A stretch of 64,000 bases of DNA, from assembly GCA_039613835.1 (NCBI GenBank), contig CP154827.1, positions 1,024,501 through 1,088,500 of the forward strand, written 5' to 3'. Shown here piece by piece: positions 49,118-61,272 of the stretch. Position numbers and translations under genes: made by a program. Within the stretch, counting starts at the first letter, position 1. Every line of letters begins with the position of its first letter. This stretch comes from Acetobacteraceae bacterium (GTDB lineage: Bacteria; Pseudomonadota; Alphaproteobacteria; Acetobacterales; Acetobacteraceae). Under the pieces are notes generated by a model, which was not told where the DNA came from, ran no database searches, and saw only the letters and a list, made by a program, of their open reading frames with translations.

Positions 49118-50176
49118 TCATTCACTGGCGCAATACCATCGCACAAGTTTGAGAAGATCCTCAGCCGAGGGCGTGATCGGCTTGATGTTTTGCGCCAGAG
49201 TTTTTTCAAGCTATGAACGGTCAAATTGCCAGGTTTCGCTGACAAAATGGCAGAAGCCATTTTGTCAGATTATGGGCCTCACGGTCCAGATCGGTTTCAG
49301 GCGGCCCATACGTAACGTTGACGCCCAGTATCTGACCACCCATCGTGGTGAGTTGCTGCGTTGTAAACGGACAACCCGCTGCAGCGTGAAAAATCTCGAA
49401 GCCGCTTTCCGCCTGGCGATTTGAGAGGAGCCCGTAAGCCTCCTCAATCACCTGGTCAATTGGGACCATATCCGGCCGACCCGTGGCGGAAAGGTTCATT
49501 CGGATGGCAGAGTCTCCCAATCGCTTGATCATCACGATAGCATCCACGAAACGGTAAATGCCGAGGCCGTTTTTACGCGTCCAAGCCGTTTTGGAATGTC
49601 CGACGATCATGGTAGGCTGAAATATAGTGACGGGCAGACCATGGGACTGGTGCAGATGGTTCAGGGCATGTTCAGCGCACCATTTGGATGTGTCTGATAA
49701 GCATTGATGCGGGGATAGGATGTGTGGAGCTCCTCCAGAACAATGCGCCCCCATGCCGCACGTATAAGCTGTTGAGACGTAATAAAAACGCTGGCATTTT
49801 GGCGCGACCTGCCGGATCGTCTGATACATCTCGGAGGTGAAACACACATTGGAGCGGAAAGCCGTTGGCAGGTTGCTGTTGAGGAAGGCCTCTCAGCCGC
49901 GCCATGCCAAAAAACATCGCTTTCCCCGACGCGTGGATCCTCCAGGCACGTATGTAACGGCCGATGGGCTGGGTCGATGACGACGAGATTTGCCCAGTGA
50001 GAGTCCGGGAGCATCATATTAAACCCGTTCAATGCCTCCTGGATCGCGCCTCTCGTCCGAGCCTCATCAAAGTCCCGTCGCGACAAGGCAATGACGCGCC
50101 AGCCTGAATGCAGTAACCGGGTCGCCAGTGACGCGCCGAGGAAACCGGTTACACCCGTCATTGAGATTGTCTTCAT
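49118..50176 (-). pseudogene. Thioester reductase / NAD-binding SDR of the lipid-synthase operon, broken
   Basis: It starts ATG 50176 with an extended-SDR nucleotide loop (MTGVTGFLGASLATRLLHSG), then VFWHGAAE, FRSNVCFTSEMYQTIRQVAP, FYYVSTAYTCG (Ser and the Y of the YxxxK region), SKWCAEHAL with the catalytic Lys, and VTIFQPTMIVGHS. This matches thioester-reductase domains that release acyl chains from carrier proteins as aldehydes or alcohols. Frame breaks lie near 49893, at two points around 49690-49760, and at an inverted repeat 49239-49268. The likely native end is WYCASE at 49118. It lies 47 nt after the KS-CLF-DH gene, as a terminal reductive step. Confidence 0.75.
49239..49268. repeat. 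Perfect 13-bp inverted repeat at a frame break
   Basis: The arms 49239-49251 (CTGACAAAATGGC) and 49256-49268 (GCCATTTTGTCAG) flank a 4-nt loop. The right arm is the native side of the reductase (NLTKW); just beyond it the frame is lost. This is the third such hairpin at a lesion in the window. Confidence 0.8.
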
Positions 50177-50223
50177 CTAAACCCCCTCCAGCGAAAAACC
50201 GTTTTCCATGAGAATGCCGGACG

Positions 50224-53200
50224 TCACGACGCGCGTGAGGGACGATTTTTAACCGAGATCACCTTGCCATCATCCTGCACATCAATCATGAACCTGCGGC
50301 AGAGTTGTTCGAGCGTCGATATCGACGCCTTCGGACTAGCGGCCACGCGGCAATCAACTTTTGAAGGGTGGACACCCTCCCGATTTCCAACATGCTCTTT
50401 GATCGCGATCTGCGATTCCGGGTTTTTCTCCGTCGAGGGGATGGCGTAAACATCCGCAATCGTGCCAGACAGGAAGGCGAGACATTGCACATCCTGAATG
50501 CGCAACCGCGTCGTTTCCCCATCCATCTGGCTCAGCCCCACGCCGGGAACATACCGCCGCTGCAGAAATAACCGACGTTTGTCAGAGGGCATCTTCCCCA
50601 AAGGGCCCAAATCGAACAGCCGCATGGTCAGGCGAAACCACATCCATAATTTCCCCTCCCGGACAATATCGACGTGTTGCGTGATCAGCCGGTCACCATC
50701 GTACCCCCCAAATCGCGCGATACAGGTCACCTCGCCTGAGCCAGGCGTCGGTCCAAAAATCTGGATCTCATCAAAATTTGACGGGAATGAAACGAAATTT
50801 TCGCCAATATCGTGGCACCACAAACGCAGCCTGTGGTTAGGGAGGCCATGTAACGCGGCATCAATGAGAGCGGGGGCAAGGACCCCGAGCGGGACGACAC
50901 CCTCCGACGCATCACATATTGTCAGGCTTCCGCTTCGGGACATGCGCATTTGCCGCACCTTCTGAAAGGCGGGTCCATGAAAGGCCCACTCTGCCGCGTA
51001 AGGGTCACGGACCGTTTTGAGGTCTGGCGCCGGCGTGATAGGCTGGGGTACTGCCGGGTAAGCGGGCGCGAAATATACCGTGGCGCTTGCCGCGGCGTCC
51101 TCATAGCGCGATAATTTCGGGTTTCGTGCCTCACGCCAGACAGCAAGCATGACCCGCGCCGTTGCGAGATCAAGCTTTGTCAGGCGGGTTCGGATTTTGA
51201 CGGGGTCAGGGGCTGCGATGATCCACTTCATCGCATGGACATTCTGCAACCCGATGATCTTCTGACCACCGGAAACGCGGCGCGCGGCAGAGGCGATGAG
51301 GTCCAGAGTGTACGCCAGCGGAAAAGTGGGCACACCATATACCGGGCGATGATCGCAGAGCCAGTTTGCCTCACTTATATCGACAATCATCCCATCTTCG
51401 ATGTCTGCTAACGGCATGTTTTTCAGCGGCAGGACGTCCTCGGACGTATCTGATGGCGTCACATCCTCGGAGACGGGCTCATAAAGAGGGTCGACTGTCA
51501 GTCTGATCTCCATATCCCATGCGTAAAAGACGCGCCGCCCGGAAGATGAACAACTGAAATCAGCCCGCAAGGTGGGTGCGTTTTCAATGATCAGCAGATC
51601 ATGCACAAAGATCTCGAAATGCACATCCTCGCTATCCGGCGTGATTTCATCCTTCGATTTATATTTGAAAAAATTTGCGTTACTCGGCTCAAAAACCCAC
51701 CCATCGCGGTCAATTGTGAATCCACAGGCTGCGAGGTAAAAAGACATGAGTTGAAAGCCACCATCCAGCATCAGGCTCGATGGCATACAGGGATCGCCCT
51801 CGAAATGGCGGGCAAAAAACCATTTATCGCGCGTCACGGCCATGAAGCCGCGCAGATAGCCGCGTTTCCAGAAACCGCCTTCTCTGTCGAAAGCCGACAC
51901 ATGATGCATAAGTCGCAACGTGTTTGACGGCAGGCGCGGCGTGTTGACGTGGCGATCCGCCGTCGCGAATTCCGGGCCGAAACAACGACTGACATGCCCG
52001 GCCACAAAAGCCTCGATCTGCGCGTTTGAGAAGCTCGTCTGAGCGCTGATGACCTCCGGGGAGGACATGTCGCACATTTGGCGGTGCAGGCGGCGTCGGT
52101 GGCAGGAAGAGACCGCGTGACCCGTTCAATTCCTCTTCCGTGAAGAACCCGGCCTGGCCATTTATGATGGAGAGACGTTTATCGCCATTCACCCTGCAGG
52201 TTGAGTGAAAAAAGAAAAGCCGCGTGGCGCCCGCGCTGACATGGCGGTCAATGTGGATATCGTGGGACAATATCTCGCCCGCTTTCGGAAGTGCATCGTG
52301 GAATGTAATTTCACATCCGAGCAATCGATAAACGCGCCGCCCCTCATTGAACTTATCCACCCCCATCCAGGAAATAAGCAGCAGATCAGCCTGGCCCGTC
52401 TCCACCAGCACGCCGGACGCCATGCGCCCTTGATGCATATACCAGCGATCGCCGGAGACTTTCGTCTCACTCCAGATGGACCCGGCGCCGATTTCGCCCT
52501 GAGGCGCGTCGATCCCGGTGATCCGGTCCACCAGCAGCAAGGGCGGCCCCGGCATACGCGTCTGTTTCGGGACGTCATCCTGCGCCTCGAAACCCTCACC
52601 AAAAAATCTCGAGATGCGTTCTGAAGCCAAATAAATCAGGTCGTTTCGATTAAATTTCGGTCTCGGTAAATGCGCGGTTATTGCCAATGCGAGTTCGGGC
52701 GGCTCCCCGACTCTCTTCCCCGCTTCATCCTATCGGGTAATGGCGTTAACGTCCGGCCAATGCATCGGCACTTTGAAAATGGGCGTGTCAGAACCCTCTT
52801 CATCGTTCCATCGTTTCGACACATCGTCATCTACACGCTTCTGCCGCATTTCTTCCGACGAGGCACCAAGCACTGCGTCGGATACCGTTTTCAGAGATGG
52901 CAGCGCCGACGTAAAGCCAGTTTCGAGACGATCATCGAACATCTGCACCACAAATTGCGTCAAGCCCTGCGCCGCATGGGAGACGCCATGAACCGCATCG
53001 TCATGTGGAACGGCATTGAGGGCGCAACTCACATCATCCGGGCCGAAAGCGGCAAGAATATCGCACCCCGACGCCGCCGCATTTTCCCTTGATGTCAGGA
53101 CCAGGGAAACAACGCCGTCACCAACAATTCTCTCAATACCCATATCCCGCAAAGCCGCGCGATGAACGGGATCACATGAGAGGTCAACCGCGCCAATAAT

Positions 53201-55040
53201 CGCGCTCGAAATTTCCCCGGCAGACAGCGCGCACGGCTATTTTCAGCGCCATAAGGCCGGAAGCCTCCTCCGCCGCGATCGCGATACCGGGGCCATGTAT
53301 ATCCATCTGGCTATTGATGCGATTGGCCACTACGTTGCCAAGCACGCCGATCATGCACGCCGCATCAAGGGGTGGGGTGAAGCGGGTTTTCTTCGCCTTG
53401 CAACTTCCTATCGGCAGACGAAGGCGCGTAACATAGCGACTGATATTGGCGTCGGCGCTCATTCCGACAAAGACTCCGATATCCGCTTTGTCCCGTCGCA
53501 ACCTTTCCGGGAAAGCAGCCCGCGCCGACGCGAACATCAAAGCCTGTTGCGGCAAGACGGATTGCAGATCTTTCAGCGGGAATTTAAGCCCTTTCAGAGT
53601 AATCCCGACCTCCGAAATTCTGCCCCTCTCCGTATTTTCAGGTGGCGTGGCTTCTGTGACCGGCGCAGCGCATCGCAGATCGACGCCGACGAGCACGAGG
53701 TCGCCCCGCTTCAACTCGGAATGTGCTTCCGCAATGTGCTGGCCCCGCCACTCTTCAATGATGAGATGCGCGTTGCTGCCGCCAAACCCGAAAGCATTGA
53801 TGCCTGCCCGACGCGGCCCGTCTGAAACCCATTTTTCAGGCTTTTCCAGCAAGTTGAAACGCGACCCCGTGAGCTCAGGAATAAGTGGCCCCATCATGCG
53901 CGAGGGAGGGAGCGTCTTATGCTCAATGGCGCCGAGAAGCTTCATGAGGCCCGCAGCGCCCGCCGCTGTCATGGCGTGGCCGATATTTGACTTCAGAGAC
54001 TCGATCACCAAACCTTCGGGATTTGTGAAGATCTACGCCATGCTTGCGCATTCGGCAGCATCCCCTGTCAAAGTGCCTGTTGCGTGGCACTCAATAAGGT
54101 CGATATCGTCAGGGCGAAGTCCGCTCGCGTCATAGGCTGTACGCATCGCCCTGACCTGCCCCTCAATGGATGGCGCGACCAATGTCTTCTGCCGCCCATC
54201 ATTGGACAGACCAATCCCCCGGATCACGCCCAGAATTCGGCGATCCGCCCGAATGGCGTCCTCAAGGCGCTCAAGCGTAAAGACGGCGCAACCATACGCG
54301 GGCACAAGCCCATCCGCCGCCTGGTGGAATGGAAGGGAATCTCCCGATCGGCTCAATGCATTCAGGGCCGCAAAACCCACGTGCAGAAACAGATCATCCG
54401 CGCCACTCAAACCGCCAGCAATCATCTGATCCGTCTCTCCATCATGTAGACGGTCACAGGCAAGCTTGATGGCGTAAAGGGACGATGCGCAGGCGGAATC
54501 AATCGCGAAATGATTGCCCTTCAACCCGAAAGCGGCTGCAGCAAACTTCACGGGCAGACCGGTACAAAATGCTCGCGCCGCGTGACGCGCCGTTTGTCCG
54601 GACCAGACAGATTTCGCAAAATCGGCCGCCCCGCTTGTCGGCAGGAAGAGATTGCCGATGATCGCGCCGCAACGATTCCCGTTGAAATCTCCGCTTTGCC
54701 TCAAAGGCGCGAGGGCGTCGCGTGCCGCGTGTAAAGCCAGCGCGTGGGGCGCTCCGTCTGCGCAAGCTGGTCAGGACTGAGAAGATAATCGGCGGGGTCA
54801 AACACATCGTCGAACCCGTCAATATAGCCACCGCGATCTGTCCAGCACGTGTCCGGATCACGCGGTTGCGCCGTGCTCAGGTGATCCTGCTTCGGCGTCG
54901 CCCTAATCCCTCCGGGGCGGCGCTGATGGCGCTGCCACCTTCCTGCACGAGGTGCCACAGCGCCGCCGCCGTCAACGCCCCCCGGAAGAACACAGCCCCG
55001 CCCGATGATGGCGATGGGGGGGGAAATGATGAGTCTGCAT
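50224..55040 (-). pseudogene. pfaC: PUFA-synthase-like PfaC: KS-CLF-DH-DH, broken
   Basis: Order from the N-terminus: ketosynthase (DSACASSLYAIKLA with the active Cys, IECHATGTLTGDAAE, LKSNIGHAMTAAG), chain-length-factor domain (GVFVGMSADANISRYVTRL, GAVDLSCDPVHRA), FabA-like DH1 (WYMHQGRMASGVLVETGQAD), FabA-like DH2 (FFARHFEGDPCMPSSLMLD), and a further PKS-type dehydratase-like region (CDHRPVYGVPTFPLAY, FHGPAFQK). Lesions: a C8 run after the probable ATG (55040; seven would keep frame), shifts near 54960 and 54740, TAG at 54033-54035 and 52730-52732, and shifts near 53215 and 52090. The last 618 codons are open. Extra beyond classical PfaC is the C-terminal PKS-DH part. Confidence 0.85.
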
Positions 55041-55051
55041 CGCAATGTGTT

Positions 55052-58000
55052 TCACGCGAAACCGTTTGCCATGATGATCACTTCCGCCGTGGTCGCATCC
55101 GCATCGAAAACCTCATCCGTCGCAGCGAGCGCGCCATCATCGAGGGGGATGCAATGAATCCCGTGATTCTCGAAGCGTTTCTGCAGGTCAGGCGGCGACT
55201 CCGTTCAGCACACTATTGGCCATGCCGTAAGCAAGCTGACCGGGATTGCCACTGCTCGCGACAATGGAGGAGAAGAGGGAGATGAATTTCAGCGGTTCCC
55301 TCTCAGTCGATTTCAGCGGGTTTCGTAACCCGAGGACTTTCGTGCGGTAAACACGCTCAAATTCCTCCTATGTCAGGGCAGAAATCTTTTTATCGACGAG
55401 TTCTCCCGCACCATGAATGAGACCACTGATCGGGCCCCACTCGGCGCGGACCTTTTGCACGATCTGATTAATCACCGCATCATCCTGGATGTTGACGGAG
55501 AAATAACGCACTTCATTTCCCGCATCGGTCAGCTTCTTGAGGTTTTCATGGATCCCCCTGTTTTTCAGGATGGTCGAGACCTTCTTATTGACGAGAGCCG
55601 GTGTGGGCCCGTCGCCCCTCTGCATCATATCCTTGATGATCGCCGCTTTGAGATCTTTCTCTGACATCGCACCCTGCGTGGCCGGATTTTCATCAATCAG
55701 TTCCTGCCTGCCGAGAAGAGCGATGCACAGCTTCATTGACTCCGTCAGAGATTGCAACACAGCATTTGTAATCCCGCGTGCCCCGCCCGTTACAAGGATG
55801 ACATCCATGGCCCGTAAATGGCGTGAGACCGGTGGGCAACAGGGTTTATGTCCCTCTTAGTGATGGTTGAACGCTGTCCATCCTCGCGCAGACCCACCCA
55901 ATTCGTATCCCAACCGCAAAGCAGTTCCAGCTCCAAAGCTGCCGCGATATCGTCCGGCTGGCGGTCACCACATTCAATATCAATAGCTTTGACACGAGCT
56001 TTCGGCCATTCTTTCGCGGCGCTGCTGGCAAAGGCCGTAAAGCCTGAGACCCAGGGATGATCCGTCTGACCTAAAAGCCCGAAATCACCCCCTGTATCCT
56101 GAAGCGTCACGAAGACGCCGCCGGATTTCTCAAAACGGGGCGCGACTTTATGCGGAACGCCAAAGAGGCGTCGCGCGGCTTCAACCGTGTCGGCAAATTC
56201 CGGGTTTTCATGCAGCCCGAAAGAGATGATCACCGTCTCTGCATCTTCCGGCGGCGTGTGTCCGATATCGACAATCAACCCACGCGCGGCCAGGCGCTGG
56301 GCAAGCGCCTCATTCACGTCATTATGATCACCGGCGAGGAAGATCTTGCGGCCAAATGACACGCTTTAGAAACGCATGAGGGGTGCAGCTGTGACGGATC
56401 GCATCGATCTTGTCAGCGCGTGATGCCGATCATGGCCGTTTGATACGATGCCATTTGAGGTTTTCGCATGACCATTTCTAACGGGTTGTCCCCGGCGCGA
56501 CGTCGCTTTCCACCCCGCCCTTCCGGCGCGTGCGCTGCCGCCCCGTTGCAGAGGCGCGCAATGATCTGGTCGAGACTCCTCAGAGCGCTGAGTTCTGCCG
56601 CATCCACTTCCGGCAATGACGGCACACGCTAACGCAGGGCGGAGAAAATCTCAATGCGTTTGATGGAATCCACCCCGAGATCCGCTTCAAGCTCCATGTG
56701 CGTCTCCAGCATTTCCACCGGGTAACCCGTCATCTCGGCGATGATCTCCATCAGAATGCCGGAGATCTCACTCGCAGCGGGGGCCGACGCGGTCGGGGCA
56801 GCGACGGGCGCCGTATGAGGCGAAGACGCGACAGGGGCGTCATCGTGGGTCATGGCGCGGCTGGCGGTAAGCAACGACGTGCGTCGCGCGGCGACCGCAT
56901 CCGGTATTGCCTCTGATGGAGAAGCTACGCGATCTGAGGAGTTACCCTGTGCGTCCTGTGGCTTCACCATATTGGATGACGGCGTTTCGACGGGTGAGCA
57001 GGAATGAGAATCCTGATGCATCATATTATCAACTCCATTTGGCGCCGTCTCGACTTGCGGCATCGCAGTCACAGCTTCAGCGGCGGAAGGCGGCACCTTG
57101 TCCGTGGGCTTGTGCGCCGGGTCATCGGGCCGCGGCGCAGGCTTTGACGCAGCCGGGCTGCCATGATTGTTCTGAAGAGGGAATTTCGGGTTCGCGCCAC
57201 TGATGGGGACGGTCATCCGACCTTCAACTTTCCGGGCCTGCGCCTCGGACGTCGCAACGTTTTTCCAGAGAGCCGACAAATCCACGTCGATACCGGCGAC
57301 AATCAGGCGGCCCAAAGCCTCCCAAAGTGAGTCCAAGCCATTCGCGCCGCGCTTATCGAGCGCGATGACCTGATGCGGCTTTTGATTGAGAATCTGCGCG
57401 ATGAAACTTTGCAGAATATTCCCCGGCCCCACCTCAATGAAAATCCTGACACCGGCTTCATACATGGCCTCGATCTGGGCGATGAAACGGACCGGCATGA
57501 GGATTTGGCCCGCAAGATATTCCCGGTAATCAACCGCATCCTTCGAAGTAGATGAGGTGCCCGCATTGTTGAAGATCTCAATACGCGGCTTGCAAACGCG
57601 GAGTAGATCCGTGAAATCAATGGCATCGGCGCTGTAAAGGGCAGAAAGCTCCCCAAGACCACCCCCCCCCCCGCCACAGCGTATGGTGCGACGCCAAGTT
57701 CTTTCAGCAAGACAAGCAAAGCGGCCGACATGACGGCCGATCGCGGGCTGGACAACGGAAGTGTTCTTGAAGGGAACGAACTTCGATCGCTCCGCTTCTT
57801 CTCCGAAACCGGGGCGGGGGAAGACTGTGTCGCGCAATTCCGGGTTGACGTTTGCTGCCGCGTCCCAGATCGCTCGCGCGACATCGAAATTCATGGCGAT
57901 ATCCGCGCCCATGGAGGTGTATTGGCTTCCCTGCCCGGGGAAGACAAAACCCAAATGACCTTCCGGCGCACCTGTCCCGTAAAAGATTTTCTGAGGCAGC

Positions 58001-59655
58001 GCCCAGCCCTGGCCGGGCGTTGATTCGATTTTCTCAATGGCGAGGGCGAGCTTTTTCTTCAGATCGGGAAGGTCGGACGAGATGATCGCGATGCGACAAT
58101 CCTGCCGTGTGTAAGCGTTGTGCGATAAGCGCGCCATCTCGTCGAAATCACCGGAAGCGCTTTGTAAGGCGCGCGCTTTTTCCACAAGTTGCGATGTATC
58201 CGCCGCTGAAATAACGAAGAGCTCGCTCTGCGCATAACGTGTTTTGGGCGACGGCGGAGATGTGCCTTGATATTCCTCCAACGTAACATGAAAGTTGGAG
58301 CCCCCGAACCCGAATGAACTGACTGCCGCACGACGCGGATGACCTCCGGATGTAATCCAGGGGCACGCCTGCGTGTTGAGGTAGAACGGGCTTTCCGCAA
58401 TATGAAGTGCGGGGTTGGGTTGGCTGATTTTAATCGTGGGCGGCAGGATTTTATGATGCAGCGCCATAACGGCTTTGAAGAGCCCCGCCGCGCCCGCCGC
58501 GGCCTTTGTGTGCCCGATCTGCTACTTGACGGAACCAAGGGCGCACCATTGTTGGCGACCCTCCCCAGCTTCGGAAAAAACAGCATTTAATGCCGTGAAT
58601 TCGGCAGCATCCCCCGCGATCGTGCCGGTCCCATGGGCTTCGACAAGCTCGACGGTTTTAGGGCCATATCCGGCAACGTCGTAAGCGCGGCGCAAGGCCT
58701 TCATCTGCCCCTCAGGGCGCGGCGCGTAAATGCTTTTGCTTTTACCGTCTGATGAACTACCTAAACCGCGAATAACCGCGTAAATATGATCACCATGCGC
58801 CTCCGAATCCTCCAGGCGCTTCAATGCAAACATGCCCAACCCCTCACCCAGGAGGGTGCCGTCGGCTTCCGATGAAAATGGGCGGCAATTCCCCGCGCGG
58901 GAGAGTGCCGGGGTTTTGCTGAAACAAGTCTACATGCAGACGTCGTTCATCGTGTCGACGCCCCCGGTGATGACGAGATCTGACTGATTGGAAATCAGCT
59001 CATTGATGGACATGGAAAGCGCGGAGAGACTGCTGGCGCATGCCGCGTCCGTGATGCAGTTTGTGCCGCGCAGATCAAACCGGTTGGCAATCCGGCCCGC
59101 AATGACATTGCCCAACAGGCCGGGAAAGCTGGATTCCTCCTAAGGAGGATAACGGTCAGAAATATCCTGACAGATCTTTTCCGCCAGCGCATCATCCACG
59201 CCGTTTTTCCGCAATGCATCGCGCCAGACGGGCCTTTGGAGGCGGCTTGCCAAAGTCGTCAGGAGCTCCTACCCCGAGGTGACGCCGAGTATGACACTCG
59301 CGCGCTCGCGATCCATCTCTGAAAACTACCCCTTGAGAGCGTCATCAAGGACGGCATGCGCCACGACGAGGCCCAAAATCTGAGACGTGTCGGTGACCGG
59401 CATGATTTTTGGCGGCATGCCGTTTTTCAGGGGGTCAAATGCGACCTCACTGAGGAACGCCCCTCTTTTGGCGTAAATCTTATCCGGGGATTTCGGGTCA
59501 GGATCGTAATAATCGGCGATTGACCAATGGGTGAAAGGTATCTCGGTGATGAGGTCCCGGCCTGCCAGAATATCCTTCCAGAAACCATGTCGGTCTTCAG
59601 ATCCGGGAAACAGGGTCGCGACGCCCACAACAGCGATTTGATACGGATATAACAT
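55052..59655 (-). pseudogene. pfaA: PUFA-synthase-like PfaA: KS-AT-ACP-KR, broken
   Basis: The ketosynthase opens YQIAVVGVATLFPGSED and continues with DAACASSLSALS (active Cys), VEAHGTGTIAGDAAEF and QIGHTKAAAG. Acyltransferase: LGFVFPGQGSQYTSMG, LGELSALYSADAI, IFIEVGPGNILQSF. After a Pro/Ala linker comes one carrier domain (MELEADLGVDSIKRIEIFSA), then a ketoreductase (MDVILVTGGARGI, SLFSSIVASSGNPGQLAYG), ending VIIMANGFA at 55052. Only one ACP is seen, where PUFA synthases usually have several. In-frame TAG codons lie at 59326, 59269, 59140, 58930, 58522, 56629 and 55368 (lower coordinates). Frame shifts lie near 57735, in a C-run at 57662-57672, near 56400, 55805 and 55240. It is clearly dead as read. 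Confidence 0.88.
57662..57672. repeat. 11-base C homopolymer at the AT active-site motif
   Basis: On the coding (minus) strand an 11-G run sits where the acyltransferase GHS-LGEL nucleophile motif should be. The frames on either side (PYAVAG and LGELSALY) are native but offset, and the His-Ser codons are missing. It could be a true expansion or an assembly error. Confidence 0.75.
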
Positions 59656-59694
59656 ATTGGATTACCTGCGCGGAGCAAAACTCGGGGGGAGATG

Positions 59695-61272
59695 TTATTG
59701 CGACGGGGTGGGCCGCAAATTTTCATCTAAAGGGACGGGCCGGAAGCGCGATTGATCCGGCGGAATGTGCACGCCGTAGAGGCGGAGTTGATTCAGCCTT
59801 TCAGTGAGCATCGCACCGAGCATCAGGTTACGCCCGATCTGCGCGACGCTCCGCTGTGACGTATCTTCTAGAAAGGAGCCCTCAGCCCAGTCATTGAAGG
59901 CGCCCATTGCCGGGCCGCACCAAATCTGATAATCTAGCCCGCGTGATGTCTCACCCTGGATCGCCCAATGGCTTGCGAGGCCCAGATATCATCTGAAGGT
60001 CAAAGCCATTTGATAACGGGGATTTTTCAATGCCCGCTCGACTTCCTTCGCGTTTCGCTTTTCCCAGAATTTGCGTGTCTCGTCCCAGAACTCCGACAGG
60101 GACGCATTGAAAATGTCCTTCTCGATGCGTTTGGGTTGATCTTCGGGAATATCGGAGAAGCTGGTGTGACGCTGATAAAGATCGAAGAGTTTCTGTGCCC
60201 GTATGGCAAACATCGTGCCAGATTTCAGGACCTGCACTTTGGCCCCGATCTCAAACATATCGGCTGACGGGGCCATCACCATATCCGTCGCCTTCGCTTT
60301 GGCGAGTAGTGATTTGACGCCAGAACTAATCCCGGCCTCAATGGTCGATTGATTGACGGAGCCGGTTAGGACACAATCAGCCCCCATCGCAAACGAGGCT
60401 GCAACCGCTTCCGGCGTCCCCAGGCCACCAGCGGCACCAATATAGATCGGATTGCCGTAAGCGAATTCTGTCCGTAATTTTTCCCGCAAACTCAGGATCA
60501 AGGGCAGGATGACGGTGAGAGGGCGGTTATCCGTGTGGCCGCCTGAGTCTGCTTCCACCGTGATATTTTCTGCTATAGGCACCTTTCGGGCGAGGCGCGC
60601 CTCATCTGATGTCAAGGCACCTTCCGCAACAAGCGCATCGAGGATGTCCGAGGGGGCGGGTGAAAGGAAGATCCTGGCGATCTCGGGTCGCGAGACTTTC
60701 GCAAAGACGAAATTTTTTCGTATGATCGCGCCATCCGGCCCCTCCCGCAGTCCTGTCGCCGCATATTGCACCACGACTGCGGTGGTAGTGGACATGAAAG
60801 CCGAGGCCGAGACACGCTGGACATCGTGCTTCAGGAAAAGCGCGACGAGGGCCCTCTCAAGGGTTTGGTCACCTGGCGCATGGATGAGATTGACACCCCA
60901 TGACTTCTGAGACCCTAAACTCTCCTTAAAGCTGATAATGGCCTTCTCAACGGTTGCGGGCGACAGGCCCGCTGCGCCGAAAAACCCGAGCAGGTCCGCC
61001 TGAGCGAGGCTCTTCACCATCGCTTCCGACGCAATCCCATTTGCCATTTCGCCGCCAATATAGGGGTGACGAATATCATGCGCGTTACAGAAAGCAGCGG
61101 CGCCGAGTGTTTGGTTACGAACATCGGGAAGAACAGCGATGACCTTACTATTCTCTAAACGCTCGGGCGTGATCGATTTTTCGTTGATGTAAATGATTTT
61201 ATCCGCCGAACTGAGCAGCCATATATCTTCTAAAACATCATAATTAAAAAGTCATGATTTAATACAAATCAT
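59695..61272 (-). pseudogene. pfaD: PUFA-synthase-like enoyl reductase PfaD, two in-frame TGA
   Basis: FMN-dependent TIM-barrel enoyl reductase of the PfaD/FabK-like type, supplying trans enoyl reduction to the synthase. From ATG 61272 the frame holds about 525 codons, close to the family length. Key blocks are GGEMANGIASEAMVKSL, FGAAGLSPATVEKAI, GAAGGLGTPEAVAASFAMGA, VLTGSVNQSTIEAG and DYQIWCGPAMGAFNDW. There are two in-frame TGA codons: codon 7 (61252-61254), and 59989-59991 where relatives have Trp (ALTFR-W-YLGLASHW). No frameshift is visible, making it the least damaged gene of the operon. It is first in the operon, 39 nt before pfaA. Confidence 0.85.

Noticed and set aside
50264..54449. 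Long plus-strand open frames opposite the lipid-synthase genes
   Set aside because: They are antisense shadows of high-GC coding sequence; the minus-strand frames carry clear KS, DH and CLF motifs.
17337..59328. Codon reassignment of TAG to a sense codon
   Set aside because: ctrA appears to end in TAG, and the residues replaced by TAG differ (Gln, Trp, Ser, probably Tyr), which does not fit a single new meaning. The same genes also carry frameshifts.
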